A program made the position numbers and the translations under genes. 64,000 bases of DNA from Pseudaestuariivita rosea (GTDB lineage: Bacteria; Pseudomonadota; Alphaproteobacteria; Rhodobacterales; Rhodobacteraceae): assembly GCF_017592335.1 (NCBI RefSeq), contig NZ_JACNMP010000015.1, forward strand, positions 1 through 64,000, given 5' to 3'. Numbering within the stretch: position 1 is the stretch's first letter; every line of letters starts with the position of its first letter. Positions 25,144-34,659 of the stretch are shown here, in pieces. Below the pieces are notes generated by a model that was not told where the DNA came from, ran no database searches, and saw only the letters and a program-made list of their open reading frames with translations.

Positions 25144-26511
25144 TCAGCCTTTGGTAAAGTCAGGGTATGCTTCCATGCCCAGTTCCGCGGTGTCCAGACC
25201 GTTGATCTCGGCCTCTTCGCTGACGCGGATGCCCACGGTCAGTTTCATCAGGTACCAGACCACAAAGCTGACGACGAAAACAAACAGCCCGATTGAAATC
25301 ACACCGATGGCCTGTGTGATCAGCTGTGCAAAGAAGCCAACGGTTTGTTCCGCGCCTTCGGCATCCAGGACCGGGTTGCCATCTGCGTCGGTCAATGTCG
25401 CCTGCGTGTGCAGCGCCACGATCAGCGTGCCCCAGACACCTGCAATCAGGTGAACCGGGATCGCGCCAACGACGTCGTCGATTTTCAACTTGTCCAGCAG
25501 CGGTACAGTGAACACAACGATCAAACCACCCACGGCACCGATCCACAGTGCGTCGAACAGCGACGGGGCCAGAGGTTCTGCTGTGATCGACACCAGACCG
25601 GCCAGCGCACCGTTCAGCACCATGGTCAGGTCGACCTTGCCGTACATGACCTGCGTGAGGATCAGCGCTGTTACAGCACCAGCCGCCGCGGCCATGTTGG
25701 TGTTGGCAAAGATCTCGGCGACAGCGTTGGCATCAGACAACGTGCCCATGGCCAATTGCGATCCGCCATTGAAGCCGAACCAACCCAGCCACAGGATAAA
25801 AGTCCCCAGTGTGGCCAGCGCAAGGTTCGAACCAGGCATTGGATTGACGCGACCGTCCTTATACTTGCCCAGACGCGGTCCCAGTACGATGGCACCGGCC
25901 AGTGCTGCGAACCCACCTGCGGCGTGCACCAGCGTCGACCCGGCAAAATCAGAGAAGCCCATGTTGGCCAACCAGCCACCGCCCCACTGCCAGGATGCCT
26001 CGATCGGATAGATGATGCCTGTCAGAACGACGACGAACAGTAGGAAGGGCCACAGCTTGATCCGCTCGGCGAGGGTTCCCGATACAATCGAGGCCGTCGT
26101 GGCACAGAACATCAACTGGAAGAAGAAGTCAGAGGCGTTGGAATACCCACCTGCATCGATTTCGGTCTTGATGTCCTTTGGGCTAATGGTGCCGAAGACA
26201 TCCTGGATGATCCAGCCATCGCCAGGATACATAATGTTATAGCCGATCAGCCAGTACATAATCGCTGCGATGGAAAACAGCGCGATGTTCTTGGTCAGCT
26301 GCATGGTCACGTTTTTCGACCGGACCAGACCGGCTTCCAGCATGGCAAAGCCTGCGGCCATCCAGAACACCAGAAAACCGCCCATCAGGAACAGCAAGGT
26401 GGTAAAGATAAACTGGGTTTCGGCGGCGGCTGCACCGGCCTCTTGCGCAAAACCCAGGCTTGGGGCGACAATGACAGCGGCCGCCAGCGGGAGTGTTTTT
26501 AGCAGTTTCAT
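25144..26511 (-). CDS. amtB: Ammonium transporter
   Basis: The 455-residue protein has a signal peptide (ending LGFAQ) and about eleven membrane segments of the Amt/Rh family. It contains WMAAGFAMLEAGLVRSKN, QLMFCATTASIVSGTLAERI, the conserved FAGSTLVHAAGG with one pore His, and VHLIAGVWGT near the second. AmtB conducts ammonium or ammonia inward across the inner membrane and is blocked by GlnK when nitrogen is plentiful. The PII gene lies 27 bases upstream on the same strand, the standard glnK-amtB operon, and an intrinsic terminator follows. Confidence 0.96.
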   Translation of the reverse strand: MKLLKTLPLAAAVIVAPSLGFAQEAGAAAAETQFIFTTLLFLMGGFLVFWMAAGFAMLEAGLVRSKNVTMQLTKNIALFSIAAIMYWLIGYNIMYPGDGWIIQDVFGTISPKDIKTEIDAGGYSNASDFFFQLMFCATTASIVSGTLAERIKLWPFLLFVVVLTGIIYPIEASWQWGGGWLANMGFSDFAGSTLVHAAGGFAALAGAIVLGPRLGKYKDGRVNPMPGSNLALATLGTFILWLGWFGFNGGSQLAMGTLSDANAVAEIFANTNMAAAAGAVTALILTQVMYGKVDLTMVLNGALAGLVSITAEPLAPSLFDALWIGAVGGLIVVFTVPLLDKLKIDDVVGAIPVHLIAGVWGTLIVALHTQATLTDADGNPVLDAEGAEQTVGFFAQLITQAIGVISIGLFVFVVSFVVWYLMKLTVGIRVSEEAEINGLDTAELGMEAYPDFTKG

Positions 26512-26538
26512 TCGTATTTTCCCTTTTCAGACACGCAG

Positions 26539-26877
26539 TTACAGCGCTTCGTCATTCATTTCGCCGGTCCGCACCCGCAGGGCGCTTTCCACGTCCAGAA
26601 CAAAGATCTTGCCGTCGCCGATCTTTTCCGTCTTGGCCGTTTTCGCGATGGTCTCGACCACCTGGTCGACCATGGATGCGCTGACGACCAGCTCTAGCTT
26701 GACCTTCGGCACAAAATTCACGGCGTATTCCGCCCCGCGGTAGATTTCGGTATGGCCGGATTGCGATCCAAAGCCCTTAATTTCGGTCACCATCATGCCG
26801 CGCACGCCGATGGCGGTCAGCGCTTCGCGGACCTCTTCCAGCTTGAACGGCTTGATTGCTGCAATGATCAGTTTCAC
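26539..26877 (-). CDS. glnK: Nitrogen regulatory protein PII (GlnK type), GTG start
   Basis: Starting from GTG at 26877 the protein is 112 residues, the exact PII length, and Tyr51 falls in the T-loop RGAEYAVNFVPK, where uridylylation takes place. An ATG 21 bases upstream would put the ribosome binding site AAGGAAGGGG inside the gene, so the GTG is preferred. PII binds ATP, ADP and 2-oxoglutarate and controls the ammonium channel and nitrogen regulators. The neighbour amtB makes GlnK the likelier name, although GlnB and GlnK cannot be separated by sequence alone. Confidence 0.94.
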   Translation of the reverse strand: MKLIIAAIKPFKLEEVREALTAIGVRGMMVTEIKGFGSQSGHTEIYRGAEYAVNFVPKVKLELVVSASMVDQVVETIAKTAKTEKIGDGKIFVLDVESALRVRTGEMNDEAL

Positions 26878-27150
26878 AGTTGTCCCCTTCCTTCCCATTG
26901 GCAGTCATTTTCACGAAGTCTTCCGGAGACCTCTGGCAGACAAGGAAGGCAGCGCGGCGCTGAAACAAGCGGCAGGCGGGGCCGACGGTGCGGTATCTGC
27001 ACATTTTCTGCTCAAAATTTGAACAATTAGGCAGTGTTGTTTAAAAAACGGGCAGAATAAAAAGTGCAGGTGCAGAAAAATTCACGCTCTACATTTGGGG
27101 GTGAAGCCTGTATCCTGCGCAAAACAGACAAAAAGCTGGCGGCAGAGTAA

Positions 27151-29307
27151 ATGAGCGGAAACAACAGAAAACGCCCCGTTTTGGTGGCGGACAAGCGATA
27201 CAGTTCGACCAAACCGAAAAAAACGACCGCGAAAAAGCTGCGCAAACGCACGACAGCGCGCAAGAAAACCGCGCGGCCCAAGGGGATTGTGGGCTGGGCG
27301 CGTCGGATTTCGGCGGTCACGCTGCGTTTGATCTGGGCGGCGAAGTGGCGGGTGTCGGCTGTGACGGCCTTGGTCATCGCAGGTTTTGTGGCCTATTTCA
27401 CCTCGACCCTGCCACCTGTAGAGGAGTTGACCGATGGCCGCGTACGTGGGTCGGTGACCCTGCTGGATCGCGACGGCCGGGTCTTTGCCTGGCGGGGCGA
27501 TCAGTTCGGCGGCATGATCACCGCCGACAGTGTGTCACCGCATCTGAAAAACGCCATCATCGCAACGGAAGACAAGCGCTTTTACTGGCACCCTGGCGTC
27601 GATCCGCGCGGCATTGCCAGCGCGATAAGGATCAACATGCGTGAGGGGCGCAAACCATGGCAGGGGCACGGGGGGTCGACCCTGACCCAGCAGACCGCCA
27701 AGCTTTTGTGTCTGGGCGTGCCCTATGACCCGACCAGCGGCATGTCTGAAGCCGAATATGAAGCCGACTGTCGGCGTGGAACCCTGTCGCGCAAGGCGAA
27801 AGAGGCCGTCTATGCCATGGCGATGGAGGTCAAATATACCAAGGACGAAATCCTGACGATCTATCTGAACCGCGCTTTTCTGGGTGCCGGTGCCCGTGGG
27901 TTTGAGGCCGCAAGCCAACGGTATTTCGGCAAATCTGCGGCTGAGGTGAACCCGGCGGAATCGGCGATGCTGGCCGGATTGCTGGTTGCCCCCACGCGCT
28001 TTGCGCCCACAAACGACCTAACGCGGTCGCAAAATCGGGCGGGTGTTGTCATCGACCTGATGGAAGACCAGGGCTATCTGTCCGCCAGCGCCGCCCGCAC
28101 CGCGCGCAACAGCCCCGCGACATTGTCCGAGGCGGCCGAGGCCCGCGCAGGCGGCTATTTCGCCGATTGGGTCATGCAAAGTGGGCCCGAATATTTCACC
28201 CGCGACACGACCGAAGATGTGATCATCCAGACAACGCTGGATCAGCGGATGCAAAAGGCCGCGGAAGAGGCCTTGGCGCATATTTTTGAAACCAAGGTCA
28301 GCGACAGTTCCAAGGCGCAGGCGGCGATTGTCGTGATGTCGTCCGACGGGGCCGTGCGCGCCATGGTCGGCGGGCGCAAGACGAACGTGCCCGGCGGCTT
28401 TAACCGTGCCACACAGGCCCTGCGCCAGACCGGGTCGGCCTTTAAGACATTCCTTTACGCGACGGCGTTCGAACTGGGCTATGGCCCCTATGACCGGGTT
28501 GAGGACACGCCCCTGACGATTTATGTGCCGGGATCGGGACCGTGGGAACCAAGAAACTACTCCAACGATTTCAAGGGCATCATCACTCTGACCGAGGCGT
28601 TCCGGGATTCGCGTAACATACCCGCCGTGCGTGTGTCTGAGGCCGTGGGGCGTGAAAACGTGGCCCAGGTCGCCAGTGATTTCGGCATCAAAAGCAGTCT
28701 GGCCCAGGGCCCCGCGATTGCCCTTGGCACGTCCGAGGCAACGCTGATCGAAATGACCGGCGCCTATGCCGGTATTCTGAATGGCGGGTCGTCGGTGACG
28801 CCCTATGGGCTGGTGACGCTGCGCCTGCAGGGGGACAGTGAGCCGCTGATGGATAACTCGGAAGGTGGCATCGGGGAACGTGTGATTTCAGAACGGGCAG
28901 CGGCCGACATGATCTATATGATGCATCAGGTGGTCGAGGCCGGAACGGGCCGCCGCGCGCGTCTGGACGGACGGCAGGCGGCAGGCAAGACCGGCACAAC
29001 GCAAAACGCGCGCGATGCCTGGTTTATCGGATTTACGGCCGATTATGTGGCCGGTATCTGGATGGGGTATGACGACAACACGCCGCTGCGTGGCACCACC
29101 GGCGGTGGATTGCCCGCCGATATCTGGCGCGAAACCATGGCGCGGGTACATTCCGGCCTGCCCGCCAATCCCCTGCCGATGAGCAACCCCGAACCACCCC
29201 AGGTGGCCGAACAACCCCGCGAACCGCAACGCAGGACGAATGATCCGGTCGAACGGGTTCTGATGGAGGTTCTGAACGATATCCTGGGCGGCGGACGTGA
29301 CAGGTAA
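27151..29307 (+). CDS. Class A penicillin-binding protein (transglycosylase/transpeptidase, PBP1a type)
   Basis: The 718-residue protein has a lysine- and arginine-rich cytoplasmic tail, one membrane segment near residues 66-88 (VSAVTALVIAGFVAYFTST), and a glycosyltransferase domain with ATEDKRFYWHPGVD and GGSTLTQQTAK. The transpeptidase domain has SAFK (SxxK), SRN (SxN) and KTGTT (KTG). It should polymerise and cross-link peptidoglycan in the periplasm. The length and the basic N-terminal tail fit the alphaproteobacterial PBP1a/1b-like class. It is monocistronic, and a GTCCCGG repeat follows the stop. Confidence 0.93.
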   Translation: MSGNNRKRPVLVADKRYSSTKPKKTTAKKLRKRTTARKKTARPKGIVGWARRISAVTLRLIWAAKWRVSAVTALVIAGFVAYFTSTLPPVEELTDGRVRGSVTLLDRDGRVFAWRGDQFGGMITADSVSPHLKNAIIATEDKRFYWHPGVDPRGIASAIRINMREGRKPWQGHGGSTLTQQTAKLLCLGVPYDPTSGMSEAEYEADCRRGTLSRKAKEAVYAMAMEVKYTKDEILTIYLNRAFLGAGARGFEAASQRYFGKSAAEVNPAESAMLAGLLVAPTRFAPTNDLTRSQNRAGVVIDLMEDQGYLSASAARTARNSPATLSEAAEARAGGYFADWVMQSGPEYFTRDTTEDVIIQTTLDQRMQKAAEEALAHIFETKVSDSSKAQAAIVVMSSDGAVRAMVGGRKTNVPGGFNRATQALRQTGSAFKTFLYATAFELGYGPYDRVEDTPLTIYVPGSGPWEPRNYSNDFKGIITLTEAFRDSRNIPAVRVSEAVGRENVAQVASDFGIKSSLAQGPAIALGTSEATLIEMTGAYAGILNGGSSVTPYGLVTLRLQGDSEPLMDNSEGGIGERVISERAAADMIYMMHQVVEAGTGRRARLDGRQAAGKTGTTQNARDAWFIGFTADYVAGIWMGYDDNTPLRGTTGGGLPADIWRETMARVHSGLPANPLPMSNPEPPQVAEQPREPQRRTNDPVERVLMEVLNDILGGGRDR

Positions 29308-29314
29308 ATCAGAG

Positions 29315-29335
29315 GTCCCGGATCAGGTCCGGGAC
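29315..29335. repeat. GTCCCGGAT...GTCCGGGAC palindrome, copy 4
   Basis: One base differs from the copies at 13595 and 20869. It lies seven bases after the PBP stop codon. Confidence 0.8.
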
Positions 29336-29388
29336 TGCGCAGATGTCTGATAAAGAGGCGCCATCTGAGTTTTGTGCGAAGTCGCATA

Positions 29389-29470
29389 GGGCAGCGCCCG
29401 TCCGCGGGTGGGCGTGAAGCGCCCGCCCATGGGGGGCGGTCGGGCGCTGCCCGGTGGTACCCACCGGGCG
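29389..29470. repeat. GGGCAGCGCCCG...CCCGGTGG repeat, long copy
   Basis: The outer GGGCAGCGCCCG (29389) and CGGGCGCTGCCC (29441-29452) are complementary, an inner GCGCCCGCCCATGGG hairpin lies between them, and a CCCGGTGG-TAC-CCACCGGG hairpin closes the element. Confidence 0.75.
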
Positions 29471-29633
29471 GGTTAGCTGAACAACGCATTTCAAGTCTTT
29501 GGGAAGATTTGTTGGTAAAACATTTGGGTCATGCTTCGCTGCATGACCCATTATTATAAGCACAGTAAATCACTGCTTCGGAGTTGGTATGCTCATTTAT
29601 TAACTTGGGTGGGCATCTATACATTCCAGCACC

Positions 29634-30248
29634 CTAGGTCCGGCGCAGGTCCTGGATCAGGGCGTCGATGTTGCCGCGGCGGCGGTCCAGCATGGCGCCG
29701 ATTTCGGTGCGTTCGCTGGCCAGCATGTTCACACCTTCGATAAAGATGTTGAAGAACAGATCGCGACCAGACCGGTCTGAGACCAGGAACACAACGCTGA
29801 ACGGCGCCTGTCCGCGCAGGATCGCGGTGGTTTGCACTTCGTAAAAGCTGCGCACGGCGCGGGCCTCTTGCACCTCGATCCGGCCCCCGATGAATTCGCG
29901 GAAGCGGCGCCCGTATTTGCGCGACAGATAATAGGAAAACGCGTCCACATACTGACGCAGTTGCGCCTGACTGGCGCGTCTACGGTCCGGGCCAAGGGCG
30001 GACAGGGCAATGGTCTGCACGTCGGCATAGCGTTCGAATATCCGCTCAAATTCCTGCAACATGACACTTTCAGACCGGCCCGAACTGATAGTGGTATTGA
30101 TGTCATCCACAACCTGATTGACCAGCGCCTTGGCCGTCGCGGGCGTCAACGCCTGTGCCAGCCCTGATAAGCCCAGCATGGCCGCGCCCGAAGCCAGCCC
30201 GGTCATAAAGGTCCGACGTGTCAGATTACTCAAGAAGAAGTGTGTCAT
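29634..30248 (-). CDS. mlaC: MlaC-type phospholipid-binding protein
   Basis: The roughly 204-residue protein has a twin-arginine-like signal (LTRRTFMTGLASGAAMLG) and the MlaC/Ttg2D fold: VNQVVDDIN, FERIFERYADVQTIA, and FYEVQTTAI. MlaC shuttles glycerophospholipids across the periplasm between the outer-membrane MlaA complex and the inner-membrane MlaFEDB transporter. The start at 30248 is chosen because GAGG lies six bases upstream; an ATG at 30260 is also in frame. It overlaps the upstream mlaA by 23 bases, so the two are coupled. MlaFED genes are not in the window. Confidence 0.88.
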   Translation of the reverse strand: MTHFFLSNLTRRTFMTGLASGAAMLGLSGLAQALTPATAKALVNQVVDDINTTISSGRSESVMLQEFERIFERYADVQTIALSALGPDRRRASQAQLRQYVDAFSYYLSRKYGRRFREFIGGRIEVQEARAVRSFYEVQTTAILRGQAPFSVVFLVSDRSGRDLFFNIFIEGVNMLASERTEIGAMLDRRRGNIDALIQDLRRT

Positions 30249-30990
30249 AGGGGTCCTCATACGGGTCTACTAAGCCTTCAGACGGATTTTCGCCACCCAC
30301 TTCAAACCTGCGGGCCTGAAGATAGGCAAGGCGCGCCTGGGCGTAACTGTCTGCACTGTCATATAATATCGAATCTATCGTATCTGAAAACTGATATCTT
30401 GTTCCAAAGGCCGATGCCAAGTTGGCTGCGGGCGGCAGGGCATTGGCTGGCGCTTCAAGGGCATAACTCAGCGGGTTGGTAAAAAGATCCACAACAGTTC
30501 CAACCGCATCGCGTTCGGTCGATGAACCAAGGACGGGCAATTCGACATAGGCGCCTTCGGGCAGGCCCCAGACGGCCAGTGTTTCACCGAAATCCGCACT
30601 TTCTTCGGGGATGCCGAATTCAGTGGCCGGGTCCAGAATACCGGCAAAACCGACCAGTGTGTTCACCAGGAAGCGAAACCCATTCTTGCCCGCGCCTTCG
30701 ACATCGCCCTGCAGAACGGCATTCACGAATTGTCCGGGCAAGGCGGCATTGGCTGCGAAGTTGCTGATGCCCTGCTGCGCGCGGCTAGGCACACCTTCGC
30801 CATAGCCCTGCGACAGCGGGCGGACAACCGCGCGGTCCAGGTTGCGGTTAAAGTCATGAATCCGCCGATTTGTGTTTTCATAGGGGTCATGGATTTCTGT
30901 GGGTTGATCTGGAACCGAACACCCGGCAATAGTCGCAGCCAGAATGCAGGCGATACCACTGCGAATAACCTTAAAGGAAACAAAATTCAT
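30226..30990 (-). CDS. mlaA: MlaA (VacJ) family lipoprotein
   Basis: The 254-residue protein has a lipoprotein signal with the lipobox IAGC near residue 24 and the VacJ landmarks DPYENTNRRIHDFN, GISNFAANAALPGQFVNAVLQG, TLVGFAGILDPA and LPVLGSSTERDAVG. MlaA sits in the outer membrane with a porin and removes misplaced phospholipids from the outer leaflet. The C-terminal tail is longer than in E. coli. It is the first gene of a pair with mlaC and is divergent from the type I secretion genes. Confidence 0.92.
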   Translation of the reverse strand: MNFVSFKVIRSGIACILAATIAGCSVPDQPTEIHDPYENTNRRIHDFNRNLDRAVVRPLSQGYGEGVPSRAQQGISNFAANAALPGQFVNAVLQGDVEGAGKNGFRFLVNTLVGFAGILDPATEFGIPEESADFGETLAVWGLPEGAYVELPVLGSSTERDAVGTVVDLFTNPLSYALEAPANALPPAANLASAFGTRYQFSDTIDSILYDSADSYAQARLAYLQARRFEVGGENPSEGLVDPYEDPYDTLLLE

Positions 30991-31138
30991 TATTTGGTCC
31001 GACTGTTATGACTTCGTTCAAATACGGGACATAGAGTTTTCAGATGAAAGTGAAAACCTTTCGTTGATCACGTTGTGGTAAATCGGCGACATTTTTCAAT
31101 AAACGGGACGCGAAAGCGCATGAACTGGACAGGATGTA

Positions 31139-32875
31139 ATGAGTAAAGACAACCATTCCCGCGGGCTGGAAGAACTGCGGTCGGTCCGCAGCCGCAGCCG
31201 GTCGCTTTACTGGGCGGTGGGCGTGTTCAGCTTTTTCGCTAACCTCTTGATGCTGACCGGGCCGCTTTACATGCTGTCGGTCTATGATCGCGTGCTGGGC
31301 AGCCGGTCGATTGAAACGCTTATCGCGTTGTCCGTTCTGGTGGCCTTTCTTTATGGTGTCATGGGCGTGCTGGATTACACGCGCGGGCGGGTCATGGCGC
31401 GGGTGGGCGCACGGTTTCAGTCCGATCTGGACCGGCGCGTGTTTTCGGCGGTGATGAAGAAATCGTCTTTGGGTCAGGGACAGGGAACCTCGGCCACAGG
31501 ATTGCGCGATCTGGAATCAGTACAGCGGCTGATGATTTCGCCCGCGCTGACGGCGGTTTTCGATATTCCCTGGACGCCGATTTTCCTGATCCTGATCACG
31601 ATCTTTGACCCGTTGCTGGGGCTTCTGGCCGTGGTTGGCGGTGTGATCCTGATTATTGTGACGGTTTTGAACCAGATCGTGACGAACAAGCCCGTGCATC
31701 AGGCGAATTCTGCCGCTTATCGCGCCGAGATGCTGTCGGAACAGATCCGGAATGAGGCCGAGATGGTCCAATGCCTTGGCATGCGCGGCGCAGCCTTTGA
31801 CCGCTGGCAGATCGCGCGGGACAATTCGCTGCAGCAAACGATCAAATCCAGTGATCTGGCCGGTGGCTTTACCTCGACAACGAAATCATTCCGGCTGTTT
31901 TTGCAATCAGCCATGCTGGGGCTGGGCGCCTATCTGGTGCTGACCGACGGTCTGAACCCCGGTGCGATGATTGCGGCCTCGATCCTGATGGGCCGCGCGC
32001 TGGCCCCGATCGAACAGGCCATCGGGCAATGGGCCGTCGTCCAGCGCGGCGTCAAGGGCTGGAACAATCTGTCTGAACTGCTGTCCGAGGTGCCGCCCGA
32101 CGAAACCCGCACCGCCCTGCCCGCCCCCAAAGCCCGGCTTGAGGTGCAGCAGGCCACCGTCGTGCCCCCAGGCGAACAACAGGCCGCATTGCGCATGGTC
32201 AGCTTTACGGTCGAACCGGGTCAGGCGGTCGGCATCATCGGGCCATCGGGCGCCGGGAAATCGACGCTGGCCCGCGCGCTGACCGGGGTTTGGCGCCCCG
32301 CGGGGGGTAAAATCAGGCTGGATGCGGCGTCACTCGATCAGTACGATCCGGATGTTCTGGGCAGCCACATCGGTTATCTGCCTCAACGGGTGCAGCTGTT
32401 TGACGGCACAATTGCCGAAAACATAGCCCGTCTGGCGCAACAGCCCGATGCGGAAAAGGTGGTCGAGGCCGCCAAGAAAGCCGCAGCGCACGAAATGATC
32501 CTGAAACTGCCCGACGGCTATGACACCCGCGTTTCGGCCGTGGGCGGGCGTCTGTCGGGCGGCCAGATCCAGCGCATCGGCCTGGCCCGCGCGATGTACG
32601 GCAACCCGGTGCTGCTGGTGCTGGACGAACCGAACTCAAACCTTGATAATGACGGCAATCAGGCGCTGAACCTGGCGATCCGGCAGAAAAAGGCAGAAGG
32701 CGGCGCTGTTCTGATCATGGCGCACCGGCCCGCGGCTATTCAGGAATGCGACCTGCTGCTTGTGATCGAAGGCGGCGCGAAACGCGCGTTTGGCCCGAAA
32801 GATGAAGTGTTGAAGGAAATGGTGACGAACCACCAGAAAATCAAAGGCGGCAAGGTGCCCGGGGGTGTGACATGA
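31139..32875 (+). CDS. Type I secretion ABC transporter (PrtD family)
   Basis: The 578-residue inner-membrane exporter has an N-terminal transmembrane region (residues 20-300, six helices) and a C-terminal ATPase with Walker A GPSGAGKSTLARAL, signature LSGGQIQRIGLARAM and Walker B VLLVLDEPNSNLD. It lacks the N-terminal C39-like domain of HlyB, placing it with PrtD, which exports RTX proteases, lipases or S-layer proteins. It overlaps the HlyD-type gene by four bases. No RTX substrate or TolC gene is found nearby. Confidence 0.92.
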   Translation: MSKDNHSRGLEELRSVRSRSRSLYWAVGVFSFFANLLMLTGPLYMLSVYDRVLGSRSIETLIALSVLVAFLYGVMGVLDYTRGRVMARVGARFQSDLDRRVFSAVMKKSSLGQGQGTSATGLRDLESVQRLMISPALTAVFDIPWTPIFLILITIFDPLLGLLAVVGGVILIIVTVLNQIVTNKPVHQANSAAYRAEMLSEQIRNEAEMVQCLGMRGAAFDRWQIARDNSLQQTIKSSDLAGGFTSTTKSFRLFLQSAMLGLGAYLVLTDGLNPGAMIAASILMGRALAPIEQAIGQWAVVQRGVKGWNNLSELLSEVPPDETRTALPAPKARLEVQQATVVPPGEQQAALRMVSFTVEPGQAVGIIGPSGAGKSTLARALTGVWRPAGGKIRLDAASLDQYDPDVLGSHIGYLPQRVQLFDGTIAENIARLAQQPDAEKVVEAAKKAAAHEMILKLPDGYDTRVSAVGGRLSGGQIQRIGLARAMYGNPVLLVLDEPNSNLDNDGNQALNLAIRQKKAEGGAVLIMAHRPAAIQECDLLLVIEGGAKRAFGPKDEVLKEMVTNHQKIKGGKVPGGVT

Positions 32876-34170
32876 GCCAATCCTGGTCCGCCCGCCGCCA
32901 GCTGATCGTCGGCGGTGTGGCTTTGGCCGTGCTGGTCGGCGGCTTCGGCAGTTGGAGCGTTCTGGCCAATATCGCAGGCGCCATCATCGCCAGCGGTCAG
33001 ATTGAGGTCGACCAGAACCGCCAGATCGTCCAGCACCCCGATGGCGGCGTCGTTCAGACCATTGCCGTGGACGAAGGCGATCTGGTCGAGGCCGGCGATC
33101 TGTTGATCCAGCTTGACCCGACGCTGCTGCGATCCGAATTGGTGATCGTCGAAGGCCAGTTGTTTGAGGTCATGGCCCGCCGCGGCCGGTTTGAGGCCGA
33201 GCGCGACAATCTGAACGAAATCATCTTTGACCCGATCCTGATTGACGAAGCGGCACAGTCAGGTAACGCGCAAACTCTGATGGACGGTCAGGTGCGCCTG
33301 TTCAACGCCCGCCTTGTGTCGCTTGATGCCGAGGTCAACCAGTTGCAAAAGCGCCGTGGCCAGATCGCCAACCAGATCGAAGGGATCGAGGCCCAGCAAA
33401 CCGCTCTAACCCGCCAACTTGAACTGATCCGGCAGGAACTGGAAAGCCAGCAGTCGCTGTTTGATCGCGGTCTAGCGCAGGTCAGTCGCGTCTTGTCCCT
33501 GCAACGCGAGGAAGCCTCGCTGGCCGGCACGGTGGGTCAACTGACCGCTGACAAGGCCGAGGCCGAGGGCCGGATCACCGAAATTGACATCGAAATCCTG
33601 AAACTGAACACCGGCCGCCGGGAAGAGGCGATCAGCCAGCTGCGCGATCTGCAGTTCCGCGAGTTGGAACTGGCCGAACAGCGCCGCAGTCTGCGCGAAC
33701 AGCTGTCGCGGCTGGACATCCGCGCGCCTGTGTCGGGCATCGTCTATGGGCTGCAGGTTTTCGCCCCGCGTTCTGTCGTGCGCCCCGCCGACCCGGTGCT
33801 GTTTCTGATCCCGCAGGACCGCCCGCTGGTCATCGCCGCGCAGGTCGAACCGGTGCATATCGATCAGGTCTACGTGGGCCAGGACGTGACCCTGCGGTTT
33901 TCCGCGCTGGACGCCCGCCAGACACCCGAACTTTTCGGACGGGTCATTCAGATTTCGGCCGATGCCTTTCAGAATGAGGCCACTCAGATCCCTTATTACC
34001 GGGCTGAAATCGTCTTAAGCGAAGGCGAAATAGACCGGTTGCCACCGGGCGCCACGCTGATCCCCGGTATGCCGGTTGAGGCCTATATCCGCACCGAAGA
34101 CCGCACGCCGCTGGCCTATCTGGTGAAACCTTTGACCGATTATTTCAACAAGGCCTTCCGCGAAAATTAA
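32872..34170 (+). CDS. HlyD/PrtE-type membrane fusion protein
   Basis: The 432-residue adaptor has one N-terminal membrane segment (residues 10-33, LIVGGVALAVLVGGFGSWSV), a biotinyl-lipoyl half motif (DGGVVQTIAVDEGDLVEAGD), a long coiled-coil hairpin (about 95-270) and a C-terminal beta barrel. It should connect the PrtD-type ABC transporter to an outer-membrane TolC protein. Its start overlaps the stop of the ABC gene (ATGA), indicating translational coupling. Confidence 0.93.
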   Translation: MSQSWSARRQLIVGGVALAVLVGGFGSWSVLANIAGAIIASGQIEVDQNRQIVQHPDGGVVQTIAVDEGDLVEAGDLLIQLDPTLLRSELVIVEGQLFEVMARRGRFEAERDNLNEIIFDPILIDEAAQSGNAQTLMDGQVRLFNARLVSLDAEVNQLQKRRGQIANQIEGIEAQQTALTRQLELIRQELESQQSLFDRGLAQVSRVLSLQREEASLAGTVGQLTADKAEAEGRITEIDIEILKLNTGRREEAISQLRDLQFRELELAEQRRSLREQLSRLDIRAPVSGIVYGLQVFAPRSVVRPADPVLFLIPQDRPLVIAAQVEPVHIDQVYVGQDVTLRFSALDARQTPELFGRVIQISADAFQNEATQIPYYRAEIVLSEGEIDRLPPGATLIPGMPVEAYIRTEDRTPLAYLVKPLTDYFNKAFREN

Positions 34171-34197
34171 CAGGCCAGACAACAGGGAAATCAAGAC

Positions 34198-34659
34198 ATG
34201 AGTGGATTTGAAGCAAAATTGGCCGACCTGGGCGTCACCCTGCCCGACGCCCCCGCGCCTGCGGCAAATTATGTGCCTTTCGTACAGGTGGGCGATATCG
34301 TCTATATCTCGGGCCAGATCTCAAACGGGGCCGATGGGCTGATCATCGGGAAACTGGGCGACACGATGACCACGGCAGATGGCGCTGCGGCGGCAAAAAC
34401 CTGTGCAATCAGCCTGTTGGCGCAGGTCAAGGCGGCCTGTGGCGGCGATCTGGACCGTCTGGTGCGCGTGGTGAAACTGACCGGTTTTGTAAATTCCACG
34501 GCGGATTTCACCGAACAGCCTCAGGTCATCAACGGGGCCTCGGATTTTCTGGTCGAGGCCCTGGGCGACGCCGGGCGCCATTCGCGCAGCGCCGTGTCCG
34601 CCGCCGCCCTGCCCTTGGGCGTCGCGGTGGAAATCGAAGGGATTTTCCAGATCAAATGA
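34198..34659 (+). CDS. RidA family protein
   Basis: The 153-residue cytosolic protein belongs to the YjgF/YER057c/UK114 family: YVPFVQVGDIVYISGQISNG near residues 26-45, VVKLTGFVNSTADF, and the C-terminal GRHSRSAVSAAALPLGVAVEIEG, where the Arg that holds the substrate carboxylate is present. RidA proteins hydrolyse reactive enamine/imine intermediates made by PLP enzymes. Its stop overlaps the next gene by four bases. Confidence 0.9.
   Translation: MSGFEAKLADLGVTLPDAPAPAANYVPFVQVGDIVYISGQISNGADGLIIGKLGDTMTTADGAAAAKTCAISLLAQVKAACGGDLDRLVRVVKLTGFVNSTADFTEQPQVINGASDFLVEALGDAGRHSRSAVSAAALPLGVAVEIEGIFQIK

Larger units (their letters stand above)
29308..29633. other. Gene-free gap with two repeat families
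   Basis: Between the convergent PBP and mlaC genes lie a GTCCCGG palindrome (29315-29335) and a long GGGCAGCGCCC repeat (29389-29470). About 130 AT-richer bases follow, in which I see nothing. Confidence 0.65.

Noticed and set aside
26878-27060. Sigma-54 promoter before glnK
   Set aside because: The best -24/-12 candidate lacks the conserved GG/GC positions at the right spacing. It may still be NtrC-regulated through sigma-70.
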